A stretch of 64,000 nt of DNA, taken from positions 1 through 64,000 of the forward strand of contig NZ_JACJPI010000058.1 in NCBI RefSeq assembly GCF_014695975.1. The letters are read 5' to 3'. This DNA comes from Leptolyngbya sp. FACHB-321 (lineage in GTDB: Bacteria > Cyanobacteriota > Cyanobacteriia > Leptolyngbyales > Leptolyngbyaceae). The notes below the pieces were generated by a model that did no database searches, was not told where the DNA came from, and saw only the letters and a list, made by a program, of their open reading frames with translations. Position 1 is the stretch's first letter. The number at the start of each line of letters is the position of its first letter. A program made the position numbers and the translations under genes. Shown piece by piece: positions 17,204 to 26,921 of the stretch.

Positions 17204-17506
17204 CTAACGGTAATCATCCCTCTTGTTGTAAAGGCGACGATCGTCAACGCTAACCGTGTCGATAATCCCCACCACCACAGCATCGATCGGACGATGTTCG
17301 CTGCCCGCCACCTGACGAGCCGCACTACCGCAGCTCACTAGCACCCACTCATCTAGCCCAGCACCAACCTGATCGGCTGCCACTTCATAACGTGGTAGTG
17401 GAGCACCCTCCTCATCCATAAACTGTAAGAGGAGGAACTTCACGCCACTGAGGCTTGGTTCTTTTTGAGTGCTGACGACCGTGCCACGGACTTTTGCAAT
17501 CTGCAT
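17204..17506 (-). CDS. ccmL: Carboxysome vertex protein CcmL
   Basis: The 100-aa CcmL/EutN-family protein (Pfam03319) forms pentamers capping the vertices of the icosahedral shell. It begins MQIAKVRGTVVSTQKEPSL and has the family core KFLLLQFMDEEG, AADQVGAGLDEWVLVSCGSAAR and DAVVVGIIDTV. Length fits the family. It lies 6 bases after ccmK1 and is probably translated from the same message. A 271-bp gap precedes ccmM. Confidence 0.96.
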   Translation of the reverse strand: MQIAKVRGTVVSTQKEPSLSGVKFLLLQFMDEEGAPLPRYEVAADQVGAGLDEWVLVSCGSAARQVAGSEHRPIDAVVVGIIDTVSVDDRRLYNKRDDYR

Positions 17507-17512
17507 ACAGCT

Positions 17513-17866
17513 TTATGGTCTGGTGTAAGGACCAGCGTGGATTGCTCTACCACTGACGCTATCCCGGAACTGCTCCACTTCATCGGTGTAGCGGATAGGC
17601 AGAACATATTCCAGGTTTTCGTGCGGACGAGCAATGATATGGGTCGAGAGTACCTGTCCACCGCTGACGCGCTTCACATTATCAACACCAGCCGCAACCG
17701 AAGCCTGCACTTCGGAAACGTCGCCGCGCACAATGACCGTAACGCGACCGCTACCGATCTTCTCGTAGCCTACAAGCGTCACACGAGCAGCTTTCACCAT
17801 CGCATCGGCAGCTTCCACAACAGCGGGAAAGCCCAGTGTTTCGATCATTCCAACAGCAATTGCCAT
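17513..17866 (-). CDS. ccmK1: Carboxysome shell hexamer protein CcmK1
   Basis: A single-BMC-domain protein of 117 aa. It shows [20 protein letters not shown], the pore loop region [20 protein letters not shown], and [20 protein letters not shown]. It forms hexameric facets whose central pore passes bicarbonate and RuBP. It is nearly identical to the upstream gene over the BMC domain but carries a longer C-terminal tail ([15 protein letters not shown]), which in Synechocystis distinguishes CcmK1 (longer) from CcmK2. Order and length support ccmK1. RBS and start ATG at 17866 are clear. Confidence 0.93.
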   Translation of the reverse strand: MAIAVGMIETLGFPAVVEAADAMVKAARVTLVGYEKIGSGRVTVIVRGDVSEVQASVAAGVDNVKRVSGGQVLSTHIIARPHENLEYVLPIRYTDEVEQFRDSVSGRAIHAGPYTRP

Positions 17867-18053
17867 GAGTCGTACTCCCTAAATTAAATAGCCGAAAAGT
17901 TAATGTCTAAACTCTAAACAGTCAGTTCAAATAACACTCAAGAACCGCTCCGCCAATCAGTTAAATCGCGGAAACGGGTGGAAGGGTGTGGCTTTAAACG
18001 AGCGTATAAAGTCTAGTTATGTGAACAAAAAGGATGAAACATCCTGCTTTTAA

Positions 18054-18362
18054 CTACACCCGGAATTGCTCGATCGCCTCGGTGTAGCGAATCGGCAGCA
18101 CGTATTCCAGGTTTTCGTGAGGGCGAGCAATGATGTGAGTGGATAAAACCTCACCACCGTTGACCCGCTCTGCTGACGCAACGCCTGCCACGATGGATGC
18201 CTGTACTTCAGAGACATCACCGCGCACAATGACTGTGACACGTGCACTACCAATTTTCTCATAGCCTACCAGGGTTACGCGGGCAGCTTTGACCATAGCA
18301 TCCGCAGCTTCCACAACCGCAGGAAAGCCCTTTGTTTCAATCATTCCAACAGCAATCGGCAT
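18054..18362 (-). CDS. ccmK2: Carboxysome shell hexamer protein CcmK2
   Basis: The 102-aa single-BMC shell protein is first in the leftward operon. Its motifs are [20 protein letters not shown], the pore segment [16 protein letters not shown] and [20 protein letters not shown]. It is the likely main facet hexamer and the docking surface for the CcmN peptide. The ATG at 18362 follows an AGGAGAGGAG purine run. It is 187 bp from ccmK1. Very high similarity with CcmK1 shows a tandem duplication, common in this operon. Confidence 0.94.
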   Translation of the reverse strand: MPIAVGMIETKGFPAVVEAADAMVKAARVTLVGYEKIGSARVTVIVRGDVSEVQASIVAGVASAERVNGGEVLSTHIIARPHENLEYVLPIRYTEAIEQFRV

Positions 18363-19118
18363 ACTCCTCTCCTACAGAGTCATAAGTCACTGTGCAAACA
18401 TTTGATGCTATATACAAATATTTGGTAACAATGGTCATTGCGAAGGATACTCTTTAAATTGATGACGAAATTGCCATGATTTAAGCTTTTTTTGAAGCTT
18501 GAGTGTCTTCGATTCTAAGAATAGAACGATTGTTTGACGTTTGGCAATATAACTGTAAATAATATTTTCAGATTTCAGCTATTAAGAAAGCTGATTTTTG
18601 GCGATCGAAACCCTCTGGTGGTCTAAGGGGTTCTCGGCTAAGCAGTTCCATTTACTTCATAACCGTTTGAGCGACGATGTGACAGGCATTTCCGTCAGGT
18701 GTACTTTGCCGGGATCAACTGTTAGACAGGACTAAGGTTGATCCCGGAGCTAGCCTCGACACTACAGCCAGCAAAGGGAACGTCATCAGAGGTATAGACG
18801 AAAGTCTATGCCATCCATTGTATTTAGTCTATGAGACGTTGATGCGATTAGTTAACTTGTAGCGATAAGTCAAGATTGATGAAACTATAGGCGCTTTTGT
18901 TGTCTGAGGTTTTGCTTTTTTAGGACGGCAGTCCTAAGCTAAAGTAATGCTAGTTAAACTAATGCATTGATAATTAACTCAAGTTTATCAACTACTTTGG
19001 TTCTGTTGAAATGATTTAAAGTGAGTCTTTAGCATTGAGTGCATAGTTTTTAGAAACTAGTAAAGATTGCTTAGAAATTAGTAAGAATTGCTGACATTTT
19101 AGTGCAATGGTATTTTAA
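18363..19118. promoter_or_regulatory. Divergent control region between ccmK2 and ndhF4
   Basis: A 756-bp AT-rich spacer between the two halves of the CO2-concentrating cluster. It must contain promoters for the leftward carboxysome operon and the rightward ndhF4-ndhD4-cupB operon. TATATA-like sequence lies near 18409-18414. I cannot assign a LysR-type (CmpR/CcmR) binding site with confidence. No coding sequence is supported. Confidence 0.5.
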
Positions 19119-20954
19119 ATGATTCAGTTTCTCCTCCAAAATAGTTGGTGGATACCTTGTTACGGTGTCTTGGGTGCGCTACTGACGCTGCCTTGGACGA
19201 TCGGCATTGTCCGTCGTACGGGTCCCCGGCCTGCCGCTTACATTAATCTCTTGATGACGGTGCTGGCGTTTATTCATGGCACGACCGTCTTTCGATCGAC
19301 CTGGAATCAGCCGCCTCAAGCCCTAGTCTTTCATTGGCTGCAAACCGCAGATCTGGATTTAACCTTTGTTCTCGATATCTCAGCGGTCAGCGTGGGTGCA
19401 ATGGAGCTGGTTACAGGGCTGAGTTTGCTGGCGCAATTATTTGCGTTGGGCTATATGGAAAAAGACTGGGCACTGGCACGGTTTTTTGCCTTGATGGGTT
19501 TTTTTGAAGGAGCAATGAGCGGTCTGGCTTTAAGCAATTCGTTGCTGCTAACTTACGGACTGCTAGAACTGTTAACGCTTTCAACCTACTTGCTAGTTGG
19601 TTTTTGGTACGCGCAACCCCTGGTTGTTACAGCGGCACGGGATGCTTTTTTGACCAAGCGTGTGGGCGACATTTTGCTGCTGATGGGTGTAGTGGCGTTG
19701 TCCACGTTGAGCGGTAGCTTGAGTTTCCCTGACCTTTATGAGTGGGCAGAGACGGCAACGTTGTCTCCCCTCACAGCAACGCTGCTGGGCTTAGCATTGA
19801 TTGCTGGACCAACGGGCAAGTGTGCTCAGTTTCCACTCCATCTCTGGCTGGATGAGGCAATGGAAGGTCCGAATCCAGCGTCTATCTTACGAAATTCGGT
19901 GGTGGTTGCCTGCGGTGCTTATGTGCTGATTAAGCTGCAACCGATTTTGAACCTTTCGCCTGTGGCATTGACGACGCTGATTGTGATTGGCGCTATGACT
20001 GCGATCGGTGCCTCGCTCGTGGCGCTCGCGCAGATTGACATTAAGCGTGCACTGTCTCATTCCACTAGTGCCTATCTAGGCTTGGTGTTTGTGGCAGTGG
20101 GTACTCAATGGACTGGTTTTGCGCTCATGCTGCTCTTTGCTCATGCGGTTACTAAAGCGTTGATGTTTATGAGCGTGGGTGCCATTATCACTACCACGCA
20201 AAACCAGGACTTAACTGAAATGGGTGGTCTATGGTCACGGATGCCAGTGACGACGACAGCCTTTGTTGTTGCGTCTGCTGGCTTGGTCGGCATCTTACCG
20301 CTGGGTGGTTTTTGGGCTTTGCGGCTAGGCATGGACGACTTTTGGACCGATGCGCCCTGGCTGGTCGGTGTTGTGCTAGTGGTCAATGCGCTGACAGCGC
20401 TAAACCTGACTCGAGTCTTTCGCCTGGTGTTTTTGGGCGCTCCGCAACCGAAGACTCGCCGCGCACCAGAAGTTGGCTGGGCAATGGCAGTACCAATGGT
20501 ATCGTTAACGATCGTGACGTTGCTGACACCGTTAATGATGCAACGATTATCACTGTTGCCTGATTGGGAGTATTTCAATCACACAGCGGCATTTTTGCTG
20601 GTGCTGTCAGGCATTATTGGGTGCCTGATTGGGGCAACGGTCTATCTCCACAAAGCATGGTCGCGATCAGTGCACTTGCCCTGGCGGATGCTGCAAGATC
20701 TTCTGTCCTACGACTTTTATATTGAGCGACTGTACGAAATTAGCGTGGTCAATGGAGTGGTCTTGCTAGCCCGCTTTAGCAATTGGTGCGATCGCTATAT
20801 TGTTGACGGTATGGTCAATTTTTTGGGCATTGCTTCAATTTTCAGCGGCGAGAGCCTGAAGTACAGCATCACGGGGCAGTCTCAAGCTTATTTGCTCACG
20901 ATTATGGTAGCAGTGAGCCTCTTGGGTGGGGTTTTGGTCTGGTTCGCATGGTGA
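19119..20954 (+). CDS. ndhF4: NDH-1 CO2-uptake complex subunit NdhF4
   Basis: A 611-aa antiporter-like proton-pumping subunit with roughly 15-16 membrane helices. It has complex I motifs including LLELLTLSTYLLVGFWYAQP, TGKCAQFPLHLWLDEAMEGP (Lys and His of the proton path) and ALAQIDIKRALSHSTSAYLG. The long lateral helix expected of NuoL/NdhF C-termini follows. Being followed by ndhD and a CupB-type CO2 hydration gene makes it the NdhF of the NDH-1MS' complex (constitutive CO2 uptake in thylakoids) rather than respiratory NdhF1. The F4 rather than F3 name rests on adjacency to the ccm operon, as in Nostoc, and on the missing cupS. Confidence 0.88.
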   Translation: MIQFLLQNSWWIPCYGVLGALLTLPWTIGIVRRTGPRPAAYINLLMTVLAFIHGTTVFRSTWNQPPQALVFHWLQTADLDLTFVLDISAVSVGAMELVTGLSLLAQLFALGYMEKDWALARFFALMGFFEGAMSGLALSNSLLLTYGLLELLTLSTYLLVGFWYAQPLVVTAARDAFLTKRVGDILLLMGVVALSTLSGSLSFPDLYEWAETATLSPLTATLLGLALIAGPTGKCAQFPLHLWLDEAMEGPNPASILRNSVVVACGAYVLIKLQPILNLSPVALTTLIVIGAMTAIGASLVALAQIDIKRALSHSTSAYLGLVFVAVGTQWTGFALMLLFAHAVTKALMFMSVGAIITTTQNQDLTEMGGLWSRMPVTTTAFVVASAGLVGILPLGGFWALRLGMDDFWTDAPWLVGVVLVVNALTALNLTRVFRLVFLGAPQPKTRRAPEVGWAMAVPMVSLTIVTLLTPLMMQRLSLLPDWEYFNHTAAFLLVLSGIIGCLIGATVYLHKAWSRSVHLPWRMLQDLLSYDFYIERLYEISVVNGVVLLARFSNWCDRYIVDGMVNFLGIASIFSGESLKYSITGQSQAYLLTIMVAVSLLGGVLVWFAW

Positions 20955-20969
20955 TTCTGGAGTAGGACA

Positions 20970-22487
20970 ATGCTCAGTGCTTTGATCTGGATACCGCTGT
21001 TGGGTGCGCTTCTCGTTGGCTTTGGACGAGAACCGTTGATCCCTACACGGGCGCGTTTGATCGCTCTTTTGACAACTGGGGGGACATTTGTCTGGACGAT
21101 CGTGCTGGGTAGCCAGTTTGACGTAGGGCAGGCGGGGATGCAATTTAGCGAGCATCTTACATGGATTGAACCGCTTGGCTTGACATATGACCTGGGTATG
21201 GATGGGCTTTCACTGCCGTTGGTTGCCCTTAACGGGTTACTGACGACGATCGCGATCGCAAGCGGCACACCATCAGTCAGTCGCCCCCGTCTTTATTACA
21301 TCCTGCTGTTATTGCTGAATGCAAGTGTGACTGCAGCCTTTCTAGCTCAGAACTTGCTGCTGTTTTTTCTGTTTTACGAGGTGGAGCTGATTCCCCTTTA
21401 CTTGCTGATTGGGATTTGGGGGGGAGCCAACCGAGGTTACGCTGCCACCAAGTTTCTGATTTATACCGCTATTTCGGGCATCTTGATTCTGGCGGCTTTT
21501 TTAGGTTCAACGTTATTAACAGGTGCATCTAGTTTTGGCTACGAACCCCTGCTAACGCAGGCTTTGCCGTTAGGACAACAGTTTTTCCTGCTGGGGGCAC
21601 TGCTCATTGGCTTTGGTATCAAAATCCCGCTAGTGCCGTTTCACACCTGGTTACCCGATGCTCACGTTGAAGCGTCAACCCCCATTTCAGTCTTGCTAGC
21701 AGGCGTGCTGCTAAAGCTGGGTACCTACGGGCTACTACGGTTTGGGTTGGGGCTGTTTCCTGAGGCGTGGGCTGTACTGGCTCCGTGGTTGGCATCATGG
21801 GCGGCGCTAAGTGTGCTGTATGGCGCGTTTATGGCGATCGCGCAAACAGACATGAAAAAGATGGTGGCATATAGCTCGATCGGGCATATGGGCTACGTCT
21901 TGTTAGCCGCTGCGGCAGCTACACCTCTGAGCCTCCTAGCCGCTGTCTGCCAAATGGTCAGTCATGGACTCATTGCAGCGATGCTCTTTTTGCTAGTTGG
22001 TGTGGTGTATCAAAAAACAGGCACCCGTGACCTCAAGGTGCTGCAAGGGTTGCTGAATCCGGAGCGTGGCTTACCACTCATTGGCAGTCTGATGATTCTG
22101 GGTGTAATGGCAAGCTCTGGTCTCCCTGGCATGGTGGGCTTTGTTTCAGAATTTTTGGTGTTTCGGGGTAGCTTTCCCATCTTCCCAACCCAAACGCTGC
22201 TGTCAATGGTCGGCACCGGGTTAACAGCGGTTTACTTTTTGCTGCTCGTCAACCGTGTCTTTTTTGGTCGCCTATCGGAACCTGTGCAGGATCTGCCGCC
22301 TGTCTACTGGAGCGATCGTGCACCAGCTATGGTCTTAGGTGCCTTGGTTTTGCTGCTGGGTCTACAGCCAAACTGGTTGGTACACTACAGCGAAACAACG
22401 ATGGCTTCATTGCTGCCTGCTCGTTTGGCGATCGCCCCAACAGTAATGGTGGCGCAACCAATGTCCAAAGCAGAAATAATGGAATAG
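20970..22487 (+). CDS. ndhD4: NDH-1 CO2-uptake complex subunit NdhD4
   Basis: A 505-aa NuoM/NdhD-type proton-pumping subunit with about 14 helices. It shows LFFLFYEVELIPLYLLIGIW (conserved Glu), IKIPLVPFHTWLPDAHVEA and the AIAQTDMKKMVAYSSIGHMG signature. It starts 15 bases after ndhF4 and is co-transcribed with it and cupB. In NDH-1MS' it links electron flow from ferredoxin to the CupB CO2-hydration module. The paralogue assignment (D4) follows from context. Confidence 0.88.
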   Translation: MLSALIWIPLLGALLVGFGREPLIPTRARLIALLTTGGTFVWTIVLGSQFDVGQAGMQFSEHLTWIEPLGLTYDLGMDGLSLPLVALNGLLTTIAIASGTPSVSRPRLYYILLLLLNASVTAAFLAQNLLLFFLFYEVELIPLYLLIGIWGGANRGYAATKFLIYTAISGILILAAFLGSTLLTGASSFGYEPLLTQALPLGQQFFLLGALLIGFGIKIPLVPFHTWLPDAHVEASTPISVLLAGVLLKLGTYGLLRFGLGLFPEAWAVLAPWLASWAALSVLYGAFMAIAQTDMKKMVAYSSIGHMGYVLLAAAAATPLSLLAAVCQMVSHGLIAAMLFLLVGVVYQKTGTRDLKVLQGLLNPERGLPLIGSLMILGVMASSGLPGMVGFVSEFLVFRGSFPIFPTQTLLSMVGTGLTAVYFLLLVNRVFFGRLSEPVQDLPPVYWSDRAPAMVLGALVLLLGLQPNWLVHYSETTMASLLPARLAIAPTVMVAQPMSKAEIME

Positions 22488-22533
22488 GCACTTGCCCACA
22501 GCCCATCTTCGATCTTCGTCCCTCTGGCACAGT

Positions 22534-23676
22534 ATGACCGATACCCTTAAAGCGCATCCCCCTTCCTCCTCCCATCCGTTCGCGCCCTACATCAATCGCC
22601 TAAAGGCGGGTGGGGCGTTGCTGCCGGATACACAGCAAAATGTCATGGAGGTTGTAGGCATCCTCAAAAGTTATGGCATTGTGCTGGATGCTTACTACCG
22701 CAACCTGCTCTACATTTCCGAGCAGCAGTTTTTGGTGTTTTTTCCATTCTTCAAGTATTTCAATGGCGATGTGTCGTTTGCCAAGCTCTTGCGCCACTGG
22801 CAACACGATCGCATCAATTTTGAATATGCCGAATACTGTATGAAAGCAATGTTTTGGCATGGCGGTGGCGGTTTAGATGCTTATCTAGATTCCCCAGAGT
22901 TTATGGCGCGATCGCAGTCGGCGATTCAAACGCGCATTCAAGGGAATCCAGGGCTGATTGCATTGCATCGCTTATTTCCCGAATTTTTGCCAGAGCATGT
23001 GCGGCAACTGGCTTACTACAGTGGGCTGGGTCAGTTTTGGAAGGTGATGAGTGAGATCTTTCTGTCACTGTCTGATCTCTATGACGAAGGAAAAATCCAG
23101 TCTATTCCACAGGTTGTGACCCATATCCAGGACGGGCTGGTAGCTGCTGCTAGTCTTCCTATTACTTACACGGTTACGTTGCGTAACCAAACCCATGAAA
23201 TTATCCCCCTTTCAGTCGGCTTAACGTTTCTCCCCGATGTGGCAGTGCCCTACGTTGAGGCAGTGTTCTTTCGTGGCACACCCTTTTCGGGTACGGTCTC
23301 GTATAACGCTCAGTTGCATCAAATTCCGCCGGATCAGAGCCGCTTTGGCTATGGGGCGCTATTTGCTGATCCGTTGCCGATCGGTGGTGCTGGCATTCCC
23401 CCCACCTTACTGATGCAGGATATGCGACATTATTTGCCGGATTATTTACACGATATCTACAAAGGTGGAAAGCGTGGTGAAGACGATTTGCGCGTAAAAA
23501 TTTGCGAAACGTTCCAGAAATCCATGTTCTGTGTCACAACCGCAACTATTTTTGGTCTAGCGCCCTATCCCTTAGAAACCAACGACCCAGAACAGCAGCG
23601 TCAGAACCAGGTGTATCTAGAAGGTTGGATGGATCGCCTTCTAGACTCCCGTCTGGCAGAGGTGCAGCCTACTTAG
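22534..23676 (+). CDS. cupB: CO2 hydration protein CupB (ChpX)
   Basis: A 380-aa member of the CO2-hydration protein family (Cup/Chp). It binds the NdhD/NdhF pair of NDH-1 and drives one-way CO2 to bicarbonate conversion on the cytoplasmic thylakoid face. Family segments include LPDTQQNVMEVVGILKSYGI, LFPEFLPEHVRQLAYYSGLG, a FRGTPFSGTVSYNAQLHQIP region and the late ICETFQKSMFCVTTATI. I chose the ATG at 22534; the frame starts at 22492, but the extra 14 residues are atypical. It is shorter than CupA (about 440 aa), and no fasciclin-type cupS follows, so CupB fits best. Confidence 0.88.
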   Translation: MTDTLKAHPPSSSHPFAPYINRLKAGGALLPDTQQNVMEVVGILKSYGIVLDAYYRNLLYISEQQFLVFFPFFKYFNGDVSFAKLLRHWQHDRINFEYAEYCMKAMFWHGGGGLDAYLDSPEFMARSQSAIQTRIQGNPGLIALHRLFPEFLPEHVRQLAYYSGLGQFWKVMSEIFLSLSDLYDEGKIQSIPQVVTHIQDGLVAAASLPITYTVTLRNQTHEIIPLSVGLTFLPDVAVPYVEAVFFRGTPFSGTVSYNAQLHQIPPDQSRFGYGALFADPLPIGGAGIPPTLLMQDMRHYLPDYLHDIYKGGKRGEDDLRVKICETFQKSMFCVTTATIFGLAPYPLETNDPEQQRQNQVYLEGWMDRLLDSRLAEVQPT

Positions 23677-23715
23677 GGGATTAATAAGCTGAAAGCTGAA
23701 GGCTGATCGCTGCTA

Positions 23716-24366
23716 TTAGCTTTGCCCTTTTAGTTTGCACACTGTATAGTGTACTCTCACCCATAGCGCTAAACCGCCGCCACGTCCGCGGGCAGCAAGG
23801 CAGTCTGGTGTTACCAGGAAAAAAGCGAAAAAGGGCAGTGTACTAACGGTTTGACGATAAAAATCATTGCTGGTTTTACGCCCTGGCACTGCACCGCTAT
23901 AAACCGTTTTGCCCAGCACTCCAATATGCAGACGGGTAAAGTCAAACGCCAGCAGATTCTTCTTGCCGAGGTAGTGCGCTGGTCCAGTAAACCGCAGCAG
24001 TACTGGACCCACCTCAACCTGGTTACCGATTGCGCCTCGTCCCAATATTGGGTCTGTACCCGCTTCAGCGCTAAAGGAAAGCTGTGCAACCGCTAGCTTT
24101 GGTACATAGAAGCCTTTCCCCAGCACAATGCCGCCACGCCGAACTTTGCGCGTTCCTGTAGCAAAACAAAGCCGCCAGTTGCCCCACAATGGCTCAAACG
24201 GGTAGGTCAGACGCTCTTGCTTTGCCACTTTTTCTGCCTGAACCAACGCTTCAGCCACCGCTTCAGCCGTAGGGCGCTCACTAACTTTGCTTTGAAATGC
24301 AGCCGCAGCCTGATGCAAAACTGCGCTATGGTCAGGCGATGATGTCGGTCTCTGGTCAACAGTCAT
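23716..24366 (-). CDS. Conserved cyanobacterial protein of unknown function
   Basis: The 216-aa soluble protein has an acidic/Ala-rich N-terminal helix region (residues ~15-50) and then a beta-rich domain with PFEPLWGNWRLCFATGTRK and VVLRFTGPAHYLG-like strands. Its W-x-L-C-F-A-T-G stretch recalls lipid-binding fibrillin/PAP-type barrels of cyanobacteria and plastids, but I cannot confirm that. It ends convergently with cupB, 39 bases away. The spacer contains a tandem AGCTGAA-type motif near 23690. Confidence 0.6.
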   Translation of the reverse strand: MTVDQRPTSSPDHSAVLHQAAAAFQSKVSERPTAEAVAEALVQAEKVAKQERLTYPFEPLWGNWRLCFATGTRKVRRGGIVLGKGFYVPKLAVAQLSFSAEAGTDPILGRGAIGNQVEVGPVLLRFTGPAHYLGKKNLLAFDFTRLHIGVLGKTVYSGAVPGRKTSNDFYRQTVSTLPFFAFFLVTPDCLAARGRGGGLALWVRVHYTVCKLKGQS

Positions 24367-24415
24367 ACAGTCTTTTTACAAGCAGCAACATTAAGCTAAC
24401 TATAACGACAGGTGC

Positions 24416-25642
24416 ATGGATCTAAAAATTACAAAGGCACGGCTACCGGGACGATCGCACCAATGGGATCTAACGATTGATAATGGCACTATCATCACCA
24501 TTGCGCCATCGATTGCTACTCCCGCAGAGACAACGCTTGATGCCCAAGGCGGGCTTGTCATTCCTGGCTTAGTAGACGCACACATTCATCTCGACAAAGC
24601 CTTTTTGCTCGATCGCGTGCAGTGGCAGACGGGTACTTTTACCGAAGCACTGCAAGAAACTGCTAACGCCAAGCGATCGTTCACGGTTGCTGATATCCAA
24701 GCCAGAGCACGACGGGTCATTGAGCAAGCGATCGCCTTTGGCACAACTGCTATGCGATCGCACGTAGAAGTTGATCCCATGATCCAACTGACCGGTATCA
24801 AAGCACTGCTGCCCTTACGTCAAGACTATGCGTGGGGCTTAACGCTTCAGCTTGCTGTCTTCGCGCAAGAAGGGATTACAAATCAGCCTGGTACTGAGGC
24901 TCTGTTGCGACAGGCGATGGCGTTGGGTGCTGATGTCATTGGGTCTGCACCGTATGTCGATCCTGACCCAGAGCAGAATATTCGTATCGTGTTTGACATC
25001 GCTCAGGATTTCAACTGTGATGTCGACTTTCACCTAGATTTTTTGGACGATGATGCTCCCTTGCTCTTACCTGTCGTGATTGCTGAAACGCAGAAACGGG
25101 GCTGGCATGGACGGGTTTGTCTGGGGCATATGGCCAGGCTCGCTGGCTTAACACCAGGAGAGTTGGAGACGATCGCCGCTGACACTGCCGCCGCAGGCAT
25201 TTCAATTCTGGCGCTTCCGGCTACAGACCTTTACATGATGGCTCGTCACGATACGCACAACGTCCGTCGGGGCGTTGCCCCTGCCCATCTATTGACTGCG
25301 TTAGGGGTTAACACAGGTTTAGCAACTAATAACGTACAAAACTTGTTTACGCCCTTTGGCGATGGCGATTTGCTCAAGATGTGTACCCTTTTGGCGCAAG
25401 TGCTGCATCTTAATACGGCTGCCAGCCATGAACTCTGTTTGGCAATGGCAACCACGCAGGCAGCACAGGCAATTGGTCTTTCAAACCACAGTCTTGCTCC
25501 TGGCAACGCTGCTGATCTAGTGATGCTTAATGCGACCTCAGTGACCGAAGCGATCGGTGCTGCACCTACTCAACGCACCGTCATTAAAAAGGGGCGTATT
25601 GTGGCTCAAAGTCATTGCCAGCAAACGTTTTTTGCTTCGTGA
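24416..25642 (+). CDS. Amidohydrolase, cytosine deaminase/AtzC-like
   Basis: A 408-aa amidohydrolase-superfamily protein. The first metal motif is VDAHIHLDKAF (His56 and His58), further histidines lie in DFHLDF and LGHMARL, and the C-terminal beta-sandwich closes with ADLVMLNAT and KKGRIVAQS. Overall layout follows cytosine deaminase CodA and N-isopropylammelide hydrolase AtzC. The position of the usual metal-binding/catalytic Asp (ASDN in AtzC) reads ATNN, with Asn305. So either this is a subgroup with different chemistry or activity is lost. Substrate unknown. Divergent from the preceding gene, convergent with ycf66. Confidence 0.8.
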   Translation: MDLKITKARLPGRSHQWDLTIDNGTIITIAPSIATPAETTLDAQGGLVIPGLVDAHIHLDKAFLLDRVQWQTGTFTEALQETANAKRSFTVADIQARARRVIEQAIAFGTTAMRSHVEVDPMIQLTGIKALLPLRQDYAWGLTLQLAVFAQEGITNQPGTEALLRQAMALGADVIGSAPYVDPDPEQNIRIVFDIAQDFNCDVDFHLDFLDDDAPLLLPVVIAETQKRGWHGRVCLGHMARLAGLTPGELETIAADTAAAGISILALPATDLYMMARHDTHNVRRGVAPAHLLTALGVNTGLATNNVQNLFTPFGDGDLLKMCTLLAQVLHLNTAASHELCLAMATTQAAQAIGLSNHSLAPGNAADLVMLNATSVTEAIGAAPTQRTVIKKGRIVAQSHCQQTFFAS

Positions 25643-25655
25643 TTGTGCCCATTGA

Positions 25656-26600
25656 TCACCGCAGAAGGTTTGGAGCGTCTGATTGCACGTCTGGATCAGG
25701 CAATATTTCAGCATCCAAAGAAGGCGAGGAAGCCGTAGGTGATGGAACTGTTGTGGGTGAAACAGTTGCTTCAGCGTCCACAATCGCCGCTTCTACTACA
25801 TCTGAGACCGATGGAGTTGCCGCAACACGATCGCTCTCTAGCTTAAGGACTGCAACATCAAGGGCCGCTGGATCTACGGCTGCTGGCGCTGGCTCAACAT
25901 CTGGCGTGCGAAACTGCTTTCTCACGTAAACAGGCTTGCTCTCACGTTTTGCAGTTAGCCCTTTAAAGGCACCCTGCACTTGCTTGCCGATCGCCGTAAT
26001 CGGGCTTTCCCCTGGCTGTATCTTGCTGCTCGGTACCGACACTTTGGTCGGCGCGATCGTCTGTGGTGTCTTTACTGCAGGCGTCTGTATCCTAGCCTGA
26101 CTCGCATTTGCAAAGTCTGCTGGTGTCAGGGGCACATACGCTTGCGAATCAACCGTCGGTGGTGATGGTGGGGTCGTGTTGGTAGACGTTGCTACCAATG
26201 CCCCAGCCCAGGCTGCAAGTTTCGCAAACTGTTTGCCGATCGACTTGGCAAGCGGCGCAACTAACTCAGCACTGGAGATGCTTTCCCATGCCTTTGCCAC
26301 CATTGACTGCCACTCTGCTGCTGTCGGCACGGCTGTTTGCTGGTCTCGAGGTGCAACCTGTCGCCGCAACACTAGCGTCTGCCAGCCCAGCCAGCCTAGT
26401 AGTGCCACACTCGTTGTCTGTCCCAGAAGCACGCCACCCGTTATGCGTCCTGCACAAACCCACAACACCAGCGCGTAAAACATCCCCAAGCCGCTCCAGA
26501 GGAAATCATTCTTGCGATGCACCTCTGGGAAAAAAAATGCCGCCATATAGAGAGCAACGCTGCTCAAACCAACGACCAGTGCCAAAACGTATGCCAGCAT
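25656..26600 (-). CDS. ycf66: Ycf66-family membrane protein
   Basis: The 314-aa protein has three N-terminal hydrophobic segments (about residues 3-23, 34-50 and 57-75). These include the family block MLAYVLALVVGLSSVALYM, FFFPEVHRKNDFLWSG and ALVLWVCAGRITGGVLLGQT. A long Pro/Thr/Ala/Val-rich hydrophilic tail follows. Ycf66 is conserved in cyanobacteria and some plastid genomes; its function is not known. The tail is poorly conserved. It is convergent with the amidohydrolase and divergent from gnd. Confidence 0.88.
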   Translation of the reverse strand: MLAYVLALVVGLSSVALYMAAFFFPEVHRKNDFLWSGLGMFYALVLWVCAGRITGGVLLGQTTSVALLGWLGWQTLVLRRQVAPRDQQTAVPTAAEWQSMVAKAWESISSAELVAPLAKSIGKQFAKLAAWAGALVATSTNTTPPSPPTVDSQAYVPLTPADFANASQARIQTPAVKTPQTIAPTKVSVPSSKIQPGESPITAIGKQVQGAFKGLTAKRESKPVYVRKQFRTPDVEPAPAAVDPAALDVAVLKLESDRVAATPSVSDVVEAAIVDAEATVSPTTVPSPTASSPSLDAEILPDPDVQSDAPNLLR

Positions 26601-26921
26601 ATGGCTGCCCCCAATTGCGCCAACAACTACTTATAAATCTATTCTGTCAGGGTGCGCTAAAGTTTTCGTGGCGTTGCTGCTTGAACGCAGGAATTTCAGT
26701 AGGGGCGATCGACTGTTTACTCTTAAGGTTGATCTTGAAAGTACCGATTCCTCAAGTCATTCAGCAATATCGTTTGCAGTAATAAGGACGTTATACGTCC
26801 TCCTGCACCGTCAAATGCATGACAGCTTAAGATTCTCTTCCAGGCTAACCTAAGATGTTCGAGCTACCCTGAAGGGGAATTGGACAGCCCAAGCAAATTG
26901 CAGAGTTAAGCAGAGAATCTT
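26601..26921. other. Divergent spacer between ycf66 and gnd
   Basis: 321 bp without a supported gene. Promoters for ycf66 and gnd should be here. No clear operator, riboswitch or hairpin was seen. Confidence 0.35.
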
